Assembly (NCBI GenBank): GCA_030426265.1
Contig: JAUHYP010000007.1
Location: 1-64,000, forward strand
DNA: 64,000 nucleotides
DNA from: Gammaproteobacteria bacterium
GTDB lineage: Bacteria > Pseudomonadota > Gammaproteobacteria > Xanthomonadales > SZUA-36
Reading direction: 5' to 3'
Position numbers and translations under genes: made by a program. Shown in pieces: positions 25,119-34,066 of the stretch. Below the pieces are notes generated by a model, which saw only the letters and a list, made by a program, of their open reading frames with translations, was not told where the DNA came from and did no database searches. The number at the start of each line of letters is the position of its first letter. Position 1 is the first letter of the stretch.

Positions 25119-27266
25119 TCAGAACTTCCCGTAGTAGCCTTCCTTCAGGGCGTCGTAGAGGTTGGCGGCGGTATGCGTCTCGCCGTCGTACACCACCTCC
25201 TCGTTGCCCTTCACTTCCACCACCTTGCCGTCGTCGAGCACGAAGCGATAGGTGGTGTTCTCCAGGTCCTTTTCCTTCACCAGCACACCCTGGAAGGCCT
25301 CGGGATTGAAGCGGAAGGTGGTGCAGCCCTTCAGCCCCTTCGAGTGCGCGTAGGTGTAGATGTCCTTGAAGTCCTCGTAGGGATACTCCGTGGGAACGTT
25401 GGCGGTCTTGGAAATGCTCGAATCCACCCAGGTCTGCGCCGCCGCCTGGATGTCCACGTGTTGTTTCGGCGTGATGTCGTCCGCGGCGATGAAGTATTCC
25501 GGCAGCTGCGCCTCCGCGTCCTCGGCGAAGGGCATTGCGTCCGGATTCACCAGGTGCCGATAGGCGAGCAACTCGAAGCTGTAGACCTCGACCTTCTCCT
25601 TGGTCTTGCGCCCCTCGCGAATGACGTTGCGGCTGTAGTGGTGCGCGAAACTCGGCTCGATGCCGTTGGAGACATTGTTGGCCAGCGACAGGGATATCGT
25701 ACCCGTGGGCGCGATCGAGGTGTGGTGCGTGAAGCGCGCCCCTTCCTCGGCCAGCGCGTCCACCAGTTCCGGAGCGTGCTCCGCCACGCGGCGCATGTAG
25801 CGGCTGTATTTCGCATGCAGGATGCGACCGGGCACCTTGTCTCCGAGCTGGTAGCCGTCCTCGGCCATCTCGGGACGCTTGCGCAGCATGTCGCCGGTGA
25901 CCGTGAACTCTTCTTCCATGATCGGGGCGGGGCCCTTCTCACGGGACAGTTCCAGGGCCTCTTCCCACCCGGCGATGGCCATCTCGCGGGAAATACGGTC
26001 CGTGAAGTCGACGGACTCGGGCGAGCCGTACTTCATGCCCAGCAGGGTCATGGTCGAGCCCAGTCCGAGGAAGCCCATGCCGTGCCGGCGCTTGCGTTCG
26101 ATCTCGTCACGCTGCAGCTCCAGGGGCAGACCGTTGATCTCGACCACGTTGTCCAGCATGCGGGTGAAGATCTTCACCACCTTGCGGTAGTTGTCCCAGT
26201 CGAAACGGGCTTCGTCGCTGAAGGGCTGCTTCACGAAACGGGTCAGGTTCACCGACCCCAGCAGGCAGGCGCCGTAGGGCGGCAACGGCTGTTCGCCACA
26301 GGGGTTGGTCGCGCGGATGTTTTCGCAATACCAGTTGTTGTTCATCTCGTTGATGCGGTCGACGAGGATGAAGCCCGGCTCGGCGAAGTCGTAGGTGGAG
26401 GTCATGATCATGTCCCACACCCGTCGCGCCGGAATGGCCTTGAAGATCCGGCAGGCCACCAGTCCGTCCTCGCGGGTCACGTATCCGTCCGTGACCGGCC
26501 ATTCCCGCCACAGCACCTGTTCCGGATCGTCGAGGTCGACCTCGCCGGCCTCCGCCTCCGCGAGCGGGAAGACCAGGGGCCAGTCGGCGCCGTCGCGCAC
26601 GGCTGCCATGAATTCGTCCGTGATCAGCAGCGAACAGTTGAACTGGCGCAGGCGGCCGTCCTCGCGCTTGGCGCGGATGAATTCCATCACGTCCGGGTGG
26701 CCGACCTCGAAGGTGGCCATTTGCGCGCCGCGGCGGCCGCCGGCCGAAGACACGGTGAAACACATCTTGTCGTAGATGTCCATGAAGCTCAGCGGCCCGG
26801 ACGTGTAGGCGCCGGCGCCGGAGACGTAAGCGCCCTTGGGCCGCAGCGTGGAGAACTCGTAACCGATGCCGCAGCCGGCCTTGAGGGTCAGGCCCGCTTC
26901 GTGCACCTTGTCCAGGATGCCGTTCATGGAATCGTGGATGGTGCCGGACACCGTGCAGTTGATGGTGGAGGTGGCCGGCTTGTGCTCCTGCGCGCCTGCG
27001 TTGGACGTGATTCGTCCCGCGGGGATCGCGCCGTGGCGCAGCGCCCACAGGAACTTCTCGTACCAGGCTTCCCGGTTCTGCTTCGACTTCTCGACATCGG
27101 CGATGGCTCGCGCGACGCGCTGATAGGTATCATCGATTTCCGTGTCGATGACGTCCCCGTTCTTGGTTTTCAGCCGGTATTTCTTGTCCCAGATGTCCAG
27201 GGACGCGACCTGCATCGGAATCGCGTCGGGATCGGCTACCGAGGCCTCGACTTGAACGCTGCTCAT
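25119..27266 (-). CDS. nrdJa: Adenosylcobalamin-dependent (class II) ribonucleotide reductase, NrdJa
   Basis: The 715-residue catalytic subunit reduces ribonucleotides to deoxyribonucleotides with a cobalamin-generated thiyl radical, independent of oxygen. Key segments are PAGRITSNAG, STINCTVSGTIHDS (first active-site Cys), GCGIGYEFSTLRP, ATNPCGEQPLPPYGACLLGSVNL with the radical Cys and Glu, and TIAPTGTISL-type SIAPTGTISLSLANN. The enzyme lacks the cysteine tail, supplied by NrdJb. Splitting of NrdJ in this way is known from Pseudomonas. Two NrdR boxes lie just upstream. Confidence 0.95.
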   Translation of the reverse strand: MSSVQVEASVADPDAIPMQVASLDIWDKKYRLKTKNGDVIDTEIDDTYQRVARAIADVEKSKQNREAWYEKFLWALRHGAIPAGRITSNAGAQEHKPATSTINCTVSGTIHDSMNGILDKVHEAGLTLKAGCGIGYEFSTLRPKGAYVSGAGAYTSGPLSFMDIYDKMCFTVSSAGGRRGAQMATFEVGHPDVMEFIRAKREDGRLRQFNCSLLITDEFMAAVRDGADWPLVFPLAEAEAGEVDLDDPEQVLWREWPVTDGYVTREDGLVACRIFKAIPARRVWDMIMTSTYDFAEPGFILVDRINEMNNNWYCENIRATNPCGEQPLPPYGACLLGSVNLTRFVKQPFSDEARFDWDNYRKVVKIFTRMLDNVVEINGLPLELQRDEIERKRRHGMGFLGLGSTMTLLGMKYGSPESVDFTDRISREMAIAGWEEALELSREKGPAPIMEEEFTVTGDMLRKRPEMAEDGYQLGDKVPGRILHAKYSRYMRRVAEHAPELVDALAEEGARFTHHTSIAPTGTISLSLANNVSNGIEPSFAHHYSRNVIREGRKTKEKVEVYSFELLAYRHLVNPDAMPFAEDAEAQLPEYFIAADDITPKQHVDIQAAAQTWVDSSISKTANVPTEYPYEDFKDIYTYAHSKGLKGCTTFRFNPEAFQGVLVKEKDLENTTYRFVLDDGKVVEVKGNEEVVYDGETHTAANLYDALKEGYYGKF

Positions 27267-27308
27267 GAGTTTTCTCGTTTCGTTGTTTGCTGTTATGCCG
27301 CCTCAGAA

Positions 27309-27324
27309 ACACCAGATTTAGTGC
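27309..27324. promoter_or_regulatory. NrdR box 2 (start-proximal)
   Basis: ACACCAGATTTAGTGC matches the known NrdR operator pattern ACAC-W-ATAT-W-GTGT imperfectly but symmetrically. Its centre is 32 bases, about three helical turns, from that of the second box, the standard spacing for paired NrdR boxes before ribonucleotide reductase genes. Confidence 0.75.
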
Positions 27325-27340
27325 CTCTGCCCCAAGAGCG

Positions 27341-27356
27341 ACACAAGATATTGTGT
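27341..27356. promoter_or_regulatory. NrdR box 1 (distal, near-perfect)
   Basis: ACACAAGATATTGTGT is a near-perfect inverted repeat matching the NrdR operator. NrdR is an ATP/dATP-sensing zinc-ATP-cone repressor. The site lies 75-90 bases upstream of the nrdJa ATG, so it should overlap the promoter and repress when dATP is high. Confidence 0.85.
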
Positions 27357-27577
27357 CGGCGACGATCAACGATACGCCCGCCACCGGGGCGAGTCAAATG
27401 CGCCATGACGCCTTCGGGCACCGGTGCGGATCAGGTGATTTTTCAAGAAAATTTCGTGACTTGCAGACGCCTGCGACGTTTTCGGAAGCCCCCGCGTCAG
27501 AGTGACAAGGCCGCAAAGCCGCGTAGCGCCGTGCTTTCGGTTTGTCGCAAATTTCACATCCAGAGGAGACCCACACC
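27357..27577. other. Divergent intergenic region between nrdJa and an exported protein
   Basis: Together with the NrdR boxes this is about 311 bases without a gene. It holds an AT-rich near-palindrome around TTTTTCAAGAAAATTTC (about 27440-27457), a possible control site, and the AGGAGA ribosome-binding site of the plus-strand gene at 27562-27569. No terminator or known riboswitch is visible. A GCCGCAAAGCC at 27510-27520 recalls one piece of a c-di-GMP riboswitch but nothing else of it is there. Confidence 0.5.
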
Positions 27578-28171
27578 ATGAAACACCGCATCCCCCCCTT
27601 CGCGCTCGTCCCTGCCCTGCTGCTGGGCGCCGCCCTGGGCTCCGTGACGGCGTTGGCCGGCCACCAGGAAACGAAGACCGAAGTGGTCGCCCTGCGGACC
27701 GGCGAAGGCGAACTCATCGAGGCGGATGTGTCCGACCTCACCCTGGGAGAATCACGCAGCTACGTCACCGATTCGGGAAGCGTGGTCGACATCATCCGGG
27801 CAGCGGAAGGGCTCGAGATCTGGCTGGATGGTGAGTTGCTCGAAGGTCCCGGCGACCAGGAAGCCGTGCACGCACACGTGGAACGGCTGCACGAAGAAGT
27901 GATGGTCGAATGCGAATCCTCGGACGCCGGAGCGTGCGAGAAGCACTTCGTCTATGCCTACGACACTGACGTGGATGTCGACCACGACGTAATGGTGATG
28001 CGCAAACACGTTGAATTCGCCTGCGACGAAGGCGAGGACTGCGACACGATGGTGTGGGTGTCCGGTGATGACGACGAAATGTCGTTCGGTGACCTGGACG
28101 GCCTGCACGCGGACGATGATCGCAAGGTCGTGATCATCAAGAAGGAACACCGCGAGGTCATCCAGGACTGA
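27578..28171 (+). CDS. Hypothetical exported acidic protein
   Basis: The 197-residue precursor has a signal peptide (hydrophobic core FALVPALLLGAALGSVTALA, cleavage near ALAGH). The mature part is strongly acidic and rich in Asp, Glu, His and Val, with patches such as VDVDHDVMVM, DEGEDCDT and GDDDEMSFGD, and four cysteines. I recognise no family. The acid/His patches would suit metal or calcium binding in the periplasm. A clear AGGAGA lies nine bases before the ATG. It is alone, divergent from nrdJa and convergent on gpsA. Confidence 0.75.
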   Translation: MKHRIPPFALVPALLLGAALGSVTALAGHQETKTEVVALRTGEGELIEADVSDLTLGESRSYVTDSGSVVDIIRAAEGLEIWLDGELLEGPGDQEAVHAHVERLHEEVMVECESSDAGACEKHFVYAYDTDVDVDHDVMVMRKHVEFACDEGEDCDTMVWVSGDDDEMSFGDLDGLHADDDRKVVIIKKEHREVIQD

Positions 28172-28213
28172 GTGGTCCCAGGCGCGTCGGACCGAACCGT
28201 CCGGCGCGATACG

Positions 28214-28243
28214 GGTAAGGCGGAACGAACGTTCCGCCTTACC
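28214..28243. terminator. Perfect 13-bp hairpin between convergent genes
   Basis: GGTAAGGCGGAAC (28214-28226), loop GAAC, GTTCCGCCTTACC (28231-28243). It overlaps the gpsA stop codon at 28239-28241 and lies 42 bases past the other gene. There is no T-run on either side, so it may act as a bidirectional mRNA 3' end stabiliser or a weak terminator. Confidence 0.6.
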
Positions 28244-29261
28244 TCGGTTCGTCCTCGTATTCGGGCTTCTGCTCGCGCGCGAGGAGCCGACGCACACCTT
28301 CGTACGGATCCCAGCCCTCGTGCAGGATGCCATGCACCTGGCGGGAGATCGGCATGCTGACTTCGTGCTGGACCGCCAGCCGGCGTACTTCCGCGGCGGT
28401 GCCCACGCCCTCCACCACCTGGCCGATCTCGGCCACGGCCTCGCTCACGGACTGACCCCGTCCCAGGGCCAGGCCCAGGCGCCGGTTGCGTGACTGGTCG
28501 CCGGTACAGGTCAGGACGAGGTCGCCCATGCCGGCCAGGCCCATCAGCGTCTCGGAGCGCGCACCCAGTGCGGCCCCCAGGCGCATCATTTCGGCGAGCC
28601 CACGGGTCACCAGGGCGGCCCTCGCGTTGTCCCCCAGGCCCATGCCGTCACCAATGCCGGTGGCGACGGCCAGTACGTTCTTGACCGCTCCGCCGAGTTC
28701 CGCCCCCACCATGTCACTGCTGGTGTAGGCGCGAAAACTGCCGCCATGCAGGCACCGGGCAATGGCGGCGCCGAAGGCTTCGTCGGTGGCCGCCACGGTC
28801 ACGGCCGTGGGCAGGTCGCGCGCAACCTCGGTGGCGAAACTGGGGCCGGTGACCGCGGCCAGGGCATGCCCGGAGCCGAGCGCATCGGCCGCCACCTCGT
28901 GCAGGAAGCGCCCGGTACCGGGCTCGAAACCCTTACAGGCCCAGGCGATGCCGGGATACCGGCCCAGCAGCGGCGCGATGCGCGCCACGAGGCCGCCGAA
29001 GGCGTGGCTGGGTACGGCCAGCAGGACCTGCGCGCTGTCATCCAGCGCCTGTTCGATGTCGCCGGTGACCTCGAGGCCATCGGGAAAGGGAATACCGGGC
29101 AGGAAACGCCGGTTCTCACGGCGTTCGATCATCTCCGCCGCCTGCTCCGGGTTTCGGGCCCAGAGCAGGCAACGGCATCCATTGCGCGCCAATTGCATGC
29201 CCAGCGCGGTTCCCCAGGAACCGGCGCCGAGCACCGCGATGGCGCGCCCGGAGTCAGGCAT
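28239..29261 (-). CDS. gpsA: Glycerol-3-phosphate dehydrogenase [NAD(P)+]
   Basis: The 340-residue enzyme reduces dihydroxyacetone phosphate to sn-glycerol 3-phosphate for phospholipid synthesis. The NAD-binding motif [10 protein letters not shown] lies at the N-terminus, [12 protein letters not shown] and [33 protein letters not shown] are the catalytic and substrate regions with the active-site Lys. It starts three bases after the secB stop; gpsA-secB is a conserved pair in proteobacteria. Confidence 0.96.
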   Translation of the reverse strand: MPDSGRAIAVLGAGSWGTALGMQLARNGCRCLLWARNPEQAAEMIERRENRRFLPGIPFPDGLEVTGDIEQALDDSAQVLLAVPSHAFGGLVARIAPLLGRYPGIAWACKGFEPGTGRFLHEVAADALGSGHALAAVTGPSFATEVARDLPTAVTVAATDEAFGAAIARCLHGGSFRAYTSSDMVGAELGGAVKNVLAVATGIGDGMGLGDNARAALVTRGLAEMMRLGAALGARSETLMGLAGMGDLVLTCTGDQSRNRRLGLALGRGQSVSEAVAEIGQVVEGVGTAAEVRRLAVQHEVSMPISRQVHGILHEGWDPYEGVRRLLAREQKPEYEDEPR

Positions 29262-29264
29262 GGA

Positions 29265-29783
29265 TCAGGCGGTGCCCTGAACTTCCATGCTTTCACCCAT
29301 CTCCTGCTGCTTGGCCTGAGCCTCGCGCAGGCGCTGCTGGTACACCTGGTCGAAGCTGATGGGCTGCAGCACCAGCGGCGGGAAGCCGCCGTCGGCCACC
29401 AGGCCGGTGATGGTACGCGAGGCGTACGGGAACAGCGCGTGCGGGCACAGCGTGTTCAGGACGGCGTGCTGCTGGGCAGCCTCCAGGCCGGAGATGGTGA
29501 ACAGGCCGGCCTGGTGCACTTCCGCCAGGTAGGCGGTCTTTTCGCCGGAGGTGGCCGTCACGGTGACCGTGAGCACCACTTCGAACACCTGCTCCTGCAC
29601 CTGGTTCACGCGCTGGGAGAGGTTCATCTTGATCTCGGCAGCGCCTTCGGCCTGGAAGATCTGCGGTGCACCCGGCACCTCGAAGGACACGTCCTTCACG
29701 TAGATCTTCTGCAGCTGGAAACGGCCGCCCGCGGGCGCCTGAGCCTCGGCGGCGCCGGTGATTTCGTTCTGTTCTTCAGACAT
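29265..29783 (-). CDS. secB: Protein-export chaperone SecB
   Basis: The 172-residue chaperone has the SecB beta-sheet core FQLQKIYVKDVSFEVPGAP and the ending LCPHALFPYASRTITGLVADGGFPPLVLQPISFDQVYQ. It holds precursors unfolded and passes them to SecA. A GATAAT (minus strand, 29874-29869) about 90 bases upstream may be its -10, but the -35 is poor. A rhodanese gene lies 151 bases upstream on the same strand; grxC, often between them, is absent. Confidence 0.96.
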   Translation of the reverse strand: MSEEQNEITGAAEAQAPAGGRFQLQKIYVKDVSFEVPGAPQIFQAEGAAEIKMNLSQRVNQVQEQVFEVVLTVTVTATSGEKTAYLAEVHQAGLFTISGLEAAQQHAVLNTLCPHALFPYASRTITGLVADGGFPPLVLQPISFDQVYQQRLREAQAKQQEMGESMEVQGTA

Positions 29784-29934
29784 GTTGCACTACTCGTTTC
29801 GGTTGGGGGTACTGATTGCTGGGGCGGGCCCTTGGCCCGGGACCGGGTTCGCCCGGTCCAAACGTTGAATTATCGCACCAGGCCCGGCGTTGGGCCAGTT
29901 GATGCCTTTTGGGCGACATCGCCCGGGGTCCGGT

Positions 29935-30360
29935 TCACGCGCGGGTGACCGGAAAATTGTCGCTGCTCCACTGGGCCATTCCGCCCTTGAGCACCGCCAC
30001 GTCGCCTGCGCCCTGGCGCAGCAGTTCGCTGGCGGCGGCGCCGGCGCTCTGCCCTGTCCGGCAGCTCACCAGCAGAGGCTTTTCCAGCAGCTTCTTCAAT
30101 TCCGGGTCCGGATCCTTGATGCGCGACAGCGGAACGTTCTTCGCGCCGATGATGTGGCCCTTGCGGAATTCGGCCGCCGGGGAAACGTCGATCACGCGCG
30201 CCCCTTCGCGGTTCATGAAGGCCACGGCCTCGCCCGGGCTCAGTGACTTCCAGCCAAGGCCGCGTCGCCGCACCTCCGTGACGATGAGCGCGAGCAGCAC
30301 GGCGGCGAAACCGCCGGCCAGCAGCGGGTGGTTGCCGACGAACTCCATCAATTGCTGCAT
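29935..30360 (-). CDS. Membrane-anchored rhodanese-like protein (YibN type)
   Basis: The 141-residue protein has one N-terminal membrane helix (about 12-28) and a rhodanese domain whose active-site loop is CRTGQSAGAA, with Asp of VIDVSPAAEF and the GHIIGAKNVPLS segment. This matches YibN, which sits by secB and grxC in E. coli. The catalytic Cys is present, so sulfurtransferase activity is possible. AGAGGGA precedes the ATG. It is divergent from envC. Confidence 0.9.
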   Translation of the reverse strand: MQQLMEFVGNHPLLAGGFAAVLLALIVTEVRRRGLGWKSLSPGEAVAFMNREGARVIDVSPAAEFRKGHIIGAKNVPLSRIKDPDPELKKLLEKPLLVSCRTGQSAGAAASELLRQGAGDVAVLKGGMAQWSSDNFPVTRA

Positions 30361-30457
30361 TCCGGTCCCTCTGTGATAATGCGTCGTGCGACGCCTGCTG
30401 GTCGCTCATGTTGTGGCGACCGGTGGCATTTCAAGTCACGCGGCCATCTTTCACACC

Positions 30458-31633
30458 ATGTACACGCCGCATTTCACCGGACGCTTTGTGCATCGCAAAA
30501 CCTTCGCCCTCCTCGTCCTGGGGTTGGTACTCCTACTGACCGACCGGACGGTTGGCGCCGACGAAAGGGACGCGGCGGAGACCCGTCTGGCCGAGGTCAA
30601 ACGCGAGATCGAGGCCCTGCAGCGCGATCTCGAGCAGGACCGCGGCGCCCTCTCCCGCGAACGGGAAGCCCTGAAGTCTCTCGATTTCGAGATCCAGGAC
30701 ACGGTGCGCACCCTCGAGGACGTGACCGCAGACCTGGCGACCCAGGAAGCGGAGGTCGACCGGGTGCGGGCCGAACGCGACGCCTTCATCGAGCAACTCG
30801 ACGATCGCCAGGATGAATTGGGCCAGCAGGTACTGGCGGCCTGGAAGATGTCCCGGGAATCCCGCCTCAAGCTGGTCCTGAACCAGGACGATCCCGCGCG
30901 CCTGGGTCGCATGCTGGCCTACTACGAGTATTTCGGCGAGGCCCAGGCCGAACGCATCCACACGCTGCGCGAAGCGCTGGCCGGCCTGGCGACGGTACAG
31001 GACGAACTCGACGCCGAGCTTCGTGCGCTGGCCGGAATCCAGGACGAACATGAACGCCGTCGCGCCAACCTGGAAAGCCAGCGGGACGAACGCCTCACGC
31101 TGGTGGCGGGCCTGGAGGAAGGGCTGGCCAGCGACCAAGCGCGCCTGGAGGAACTGGCCCGCAACCAGCGCGACCTGGAAACCCTGATCGAGCGTCTTGG
31201 CGACGCGCTGGCCGATATTCCCGCCGACCTGGGCAGCCGCCGTCACCCGGTCGATCTGCGCGGCCAGCTGCCGATGCCGGTCGACGGGCGGGTTCTGGAG
31301 GCGTATGGCCGGCCCCGTGCCGCAGGCCTGGCCTGGCAGGGCTGGCTGATCGAGGCCGCCTCGGGCACGCCCGTGCGCGCAGTGGCCTATGGCCGCGTCG
31401 CCTATGCCGACTGGCTGCGCGGCTATGGGCTGCTCATGATCCTCGACCATGGGGACGGCTTCATGAGCCTGTATGGACACAACGAGAGCCTGCGCGCCGA
31501 GGTCGGCGAGTGGGTGGAGCCCGGCGAGGCCATTTCCTCGGTGGGCCAGGGCCCCGAGCGCCGCCAGGGGCTGTATTTCGAATTGCGCCGCAACGGCAAG
31601 GCGATCGACCCCGCCGGCTGGCTGCGACGCTGA
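30458..31633 (+). CDS. envC: Murein hydrolase activator EnvC
   Basis: EnvC activates the amidases AmiA and AmiB at the division septum with FtsEX, whose genes are at 58-60 kb. The 391-residue protein has an N-terminal signal or membrane segment (TFALLVLGLVLLLT), a long coiled coil (about 35-250) and a C-terminal LytM fold. The LytM zinc ligands are lost: the HxxxD position reads WQGWLIEA and the HxH position reads LYFEL, while YGH remains, as expected for a non-catalytic activator. The start could instead be GTG at 30488 (VHRKTF). ctpA follows by 17 bases. Confidence 0.88.
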   Translation: MYTPHFTGRFVHRKTFALLVLGLVLLLTDRTVGADERDAAETRLAEVKREIEALQRDLEQDRGALSREREALKSLDFEIQDTVRTLEDVTADLATQEAEVDRVRAERDAFIEQLDDRQDELGQQVLAAWKMSRESRLKLVLNQDDPARLGRMLAYYEYFGEAQAERIHTLREALAGLATVQDELDAELRALAGIQDEHERRRANLESQRDERLTLVAGLEEGLASDQARLEELARNQRDLETLIERLGDALADIPADLGSRRHPVDLRGQLPMPVDGRVLEAYGRPRAAGLAWQGWLIEAASGTPVRAVAYGRVAYADWLRGYGLLMILDHGDGFMSLYGHNESLRAEVGEWVEPGEAISSVGQGPERRQGLYFELRRNGKAIDPAGWLRR

Positions 31634-31650
31634 CACTGGAACCCAAGCAC

Positions 31651-32955
31651 ATGCAGCGAAACCCGCACCGCACATTCAAGGCCCTGGCCCTGTTCCTGGT
31701 CGTGTCGACCCCTCCCGCCAGCCTGGCCGTGGAGACCGCGCCTGAGACCGCCGGCGCGACGGATGCCCGCAGCCTGACCCTGGACGAGCTGCGCACTTTC
31801 ACCGATGTGTTCAACATCGTGCGCAACAACTACGTCGACGAGGTTCCGGGTCCCGACCTGCTCGACCTGGCCCTGCGCGGCATGGTGAAAGGCCTGGACC
31901 CCCATTCGGCCTTTCTCGGCCCGGACGCCTACCGCGCCCAGACCGACGACTCGCGCGGCAGTTACGGCGGCATCGGCGTCGAGCTGGACACACCCGAACA
32001 GCGACTGGTGGTCGAACGCGTGATCGAAGGCGGGCCCGCCTGGATCGCGGGCGTCCGGGAAGGCGAACGGATCCTGGCCGTTGACGGAAAGCGGGTGAAG
32101 GGCCGGCCGCTGGCCGAATCAATGAACGCGCTGCTCGGGGAGCCCGGGACGACGGTGAAGGTCCGCTTTCGAAACGGGGACCTGCCGGCCCGCGACCTCG
32201 AACTCGTCCGCGAGACCATCCCGGTGCCGAGCGTCGAGGGCAGCCTGCTGCCTGGCGGCATCGCCCTGCTCCAGGTCAGCCACTTTCACCTTGAAACAGC
32301 GACGGAGTTCCGGCGGCGCCTGGAGTCCCTGGCCGCGGAGGCGGGAGGCGAACTCCCCGGTATCGTCGTCGACCTGCGGGACAATCCCGGTGGCGTCATC
32401 CGGTCGGCCGCCCAGATCGCCGACGGCTTCCTGAAGGAGGGCCTTGTCGTCTACACCCGCGGACGCTATCCCGCCAGCTACCTGGAGTACCATGCCGAGC
32501 CCGGCGAGTGGGCGCCGGGAATCCCGCTGGTCGTGCTGGTGAACGGCGGCAGCGCTTCGGCATCCGAGATTCTCGCCGGGGCCCTGCAGGATCACGGCCG
32601 GGCGACGGTCATCGGCAGCGAAACCTTCGGCAAGGGTACGGTGCAATCGGTGCTCCAACTGCGCAACGGTTCCGCCCTGAAGCTGACGACGGCTCGCTAT
32701 TTCACTCCTTCCGGCCGCTCCTTCGACCAGGCGGGCATCACGCCCGACGTCGACGTCAAGGCGATCGCCGAATTCGGATCAGAGGCGGCGGAGGGCGTGG
32801 AAACCGGCGACACCGGGGAGGTCGACGCAGTCGTCGTGCCGGAACTGGATTTCGACCGTGGCTTTCCGGGCATTCACGCGCCGGATCCGGCCCTGCGTGC
32901 CGCGTTGGAGGCCTTTCGTGAAGGACGCGTCCTGGCGGGCGCGCCCGCGGGCTGA
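31651..32955 (+). CDS. ctpA: S41 family C-terminal processing peptidase
   Basis: The 434-residue periplasmic protease has a signal peptide (FKALALFLVVSTPPASLA), an N-terminal helical part ending in GLDPHSAFLGPD, a PDZ domain (about 95-180, with GGIGVEL and GGPAWIAGVREGERILAVDG) and the S41 core. The catalytic Ser lies in GSASASEILAGAL (near residue 302) and Lys in FGKGTVQSV. The envC-ctpA pair is conserved. It converges on the DUF1820 gene. Confidence 0.93.
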   Translation: MQRNPHRTFKALALFLVVSTPPASLAVETAPETAGATDARSLTLDELRTFTDVFNIVRNNYVDEVPGPDLLDLALRGMVKGLDPHSAFLGPDAYRAQTDDSRGSYGGIGVELDTPEQRLVVERVIEGGPAWIAGVREGERILAVDGKRVKGRPLAESMNALLGEPGTTVKVRFRNGDLPARDLELVRETIPVPSVEGSLLPGGIALLQVSHFHLETATEFRRRLESLAAEAGGELPGIVVDLRDNPGGVIRSAAQIADGFLKEGLVVYTRGRYPASYLEYHAEPGEWAPGIPLVVLVNGGSASASEILAGALQDHGRATVIGSETFGKGTVQSVLQLRNGSALKLTTARYFTPSGRSFDQAGITPDVDVKAIAEFGSEAAEGVETGDTGEVDAVVVPELDFDRGFPGIHAPDPALRAALEAFREGRVLAGAPAG

Positions 32956-32972
32956 TTCCGCGACGCTCGACC

Positions 32973-33302
32973 CTACCCGCCTGACCGGCCGGGCGGCGTC
33001 AACGGAAAGGGCGTGACCTTCTCACCGCTCTCGCGGTCACGAATCGAAGCCTGGCCCTTGCGCCGGACCTGCTCCACCCGGATCACGCCGTGCATCGGGA
33101 CGTGCAGGACTTCGACGTCGGCGAACTCGTCGCGAATCCGCTCTTCCGAAGGATCCACCACCACGCTGTCACCACTGTCGAACACCATCCCGCTCACCTC
33201 CAGGAAGCCCCACAGGGCACTGGTGCTCACGCCGGTGCAGTAGATCTCGTACACCTTGCCACGGTTGTGAAAGGCGACGCGGTAGAGGGTTTCCTTGGCC
33301 AT
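32973..33302 (-). CDS. DUF1820 family protein
   Basis: The 109-residue protein matches DUF1820, a small gammaproteobacterial family with the start LYRVAFHNRGKVYEIYCTGV and the segment MFDSGDSVVVDPSEERIRDEF (here VFDSGDS). Homologues lack a known function; the beta-rich N-terminal half may bind RNA or protein. The gene is alone on its transcript or shares it with the rhomboid gene 28 bases upstream. Confidence 0.88.
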   Translation of the reverse strand: MAKETLYRVAFHNRGKVYEIYCTGVSTSALWGFLEVSGMVFDSGDSVVVDPSEERIRDEFADVEVLHVPMHGVIRVEQVRRKGQASIRDRESGEKVTPFPLTPPGRSGG

Positions 33303-33330
33303 ATCGTTTCCAGTCGGGCTCGGTGCGGGT

Positions 33331-34038
33331 TCAGTCCCGGGCTTCCAGCGAACCCCGGCGCCGGCCGCTCCAGGCGGTTTCGAACGCCCGGGCCAGGAAG
33401 GCGTACATCAGGCCGAGTGCGAAGCCGGCCAGGTGGGTCCACCAGGCCATGGCTCCCGAAATGGGGCCCAGCAGGGAGTAAACCAACTGCAGCGCGAACC
33501 AGGACCCCACCACCAGCAACGCCGGCACCCGGACGAACTCCACCACCAGGCCGAGCGGCAGGTACAGGCCGATGCGGCGCCGCGGGTGCAGTCCGGCGCT
33601 CGCGCCGACGACCGCCGACACCGCCCCGCTGGCGCCGATCACCGGCAGGTCGAGTTCGGGCAGGCGCAGCGCCAGGATCACGTGCGCCAGTGCGCCGCCG
33701 ACGATGAACACGATGGCCAGGGAGAGCGGACCCTTGTTGCGCTCCAGGGGCATGCCGAACACCCACAGGTAGGCGAGATTGCCCACGAGATGCAACCAGC
33801 TGGAATGGAAGAACAGGGACAGGAACAGCACGTTCCAGCCTGTCCCGCCACCCGCGTCCAGCAGGGCGGCCACCCGCGCCGGGCTGGCGCCCACGGCCTG
33901 GATCACCACGCGCTGCTGCAAGGGGTCCATGAAGGTGTACAGCACGCCCGTGGCCAGGCAGGTCACGCACAGCGTGAGCGTCATCCAGGGGAAGCCCCCG
34001 GGCCGGGATGACCGGCGCCGTTCCGCGCCGAAGCTCAT
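33331..34038 (-). CDS. Rhomboid family intramembrane serine protease
   Basis: The 235-residue protein has six membrane segments. The catalytic Ser138 is in GASGAVSA, the partner His202 in WWTHLAGFALG, and HLVGNLAYLW holds the oxyanion Asn87. All rhomboid catalytic parts are thus present. The N-terminal arginine-rich stretch (ERRRSSR) is cytoplasmic. Substrates are unknown; in the neighbourhood lie gspB and gspA of type II secretion. Confidence 0.92.
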   Translation of the reverse strand: MSFGAERRRSSRPGGFPWMTLTLCVTCLATGVLYTFMDPLQQRVVIQAVGASPARVAALLDAGGGTGWNVLFLSLFFHSSWLHLVGNLAYLWVFGMPLERNKGPLSLAIVFIVGGALAHVILALRLPELDLPVIGASGAVSAVVGASAGLHPRRRIGLYLPLGLVVEFVRVPALLVVGSWFALQLVYSLLGPISGAMAWWTHLAGFALGLMYAFLARAFETAWSGRRRGSLEARD

Positions 34039-34066
34039 GGCGCGCGTTTTCCGGCGGCCATCCCCT

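Noticed and set aside
27510-27520. GCCGCAAAGCC resembling part of a c-di-GMP riboswitch
   Set aside because: The other conserved blocks (GGGCAAACC and the tetraloop receptor partner) are absent and the spacing is wrong.
25089-27581. 830-codon plus-strand open frame opposite nrdJa
   Set aside because: Mirror frame of a conserved gene with low-complexity His/Gly/Val content and no start signal.
30386-30457. Upstream extension of envC
   Set aside because: The extra residues have no homologous look and would bury the signal segment; ATG at 30458 or GTG at 30488 is better.
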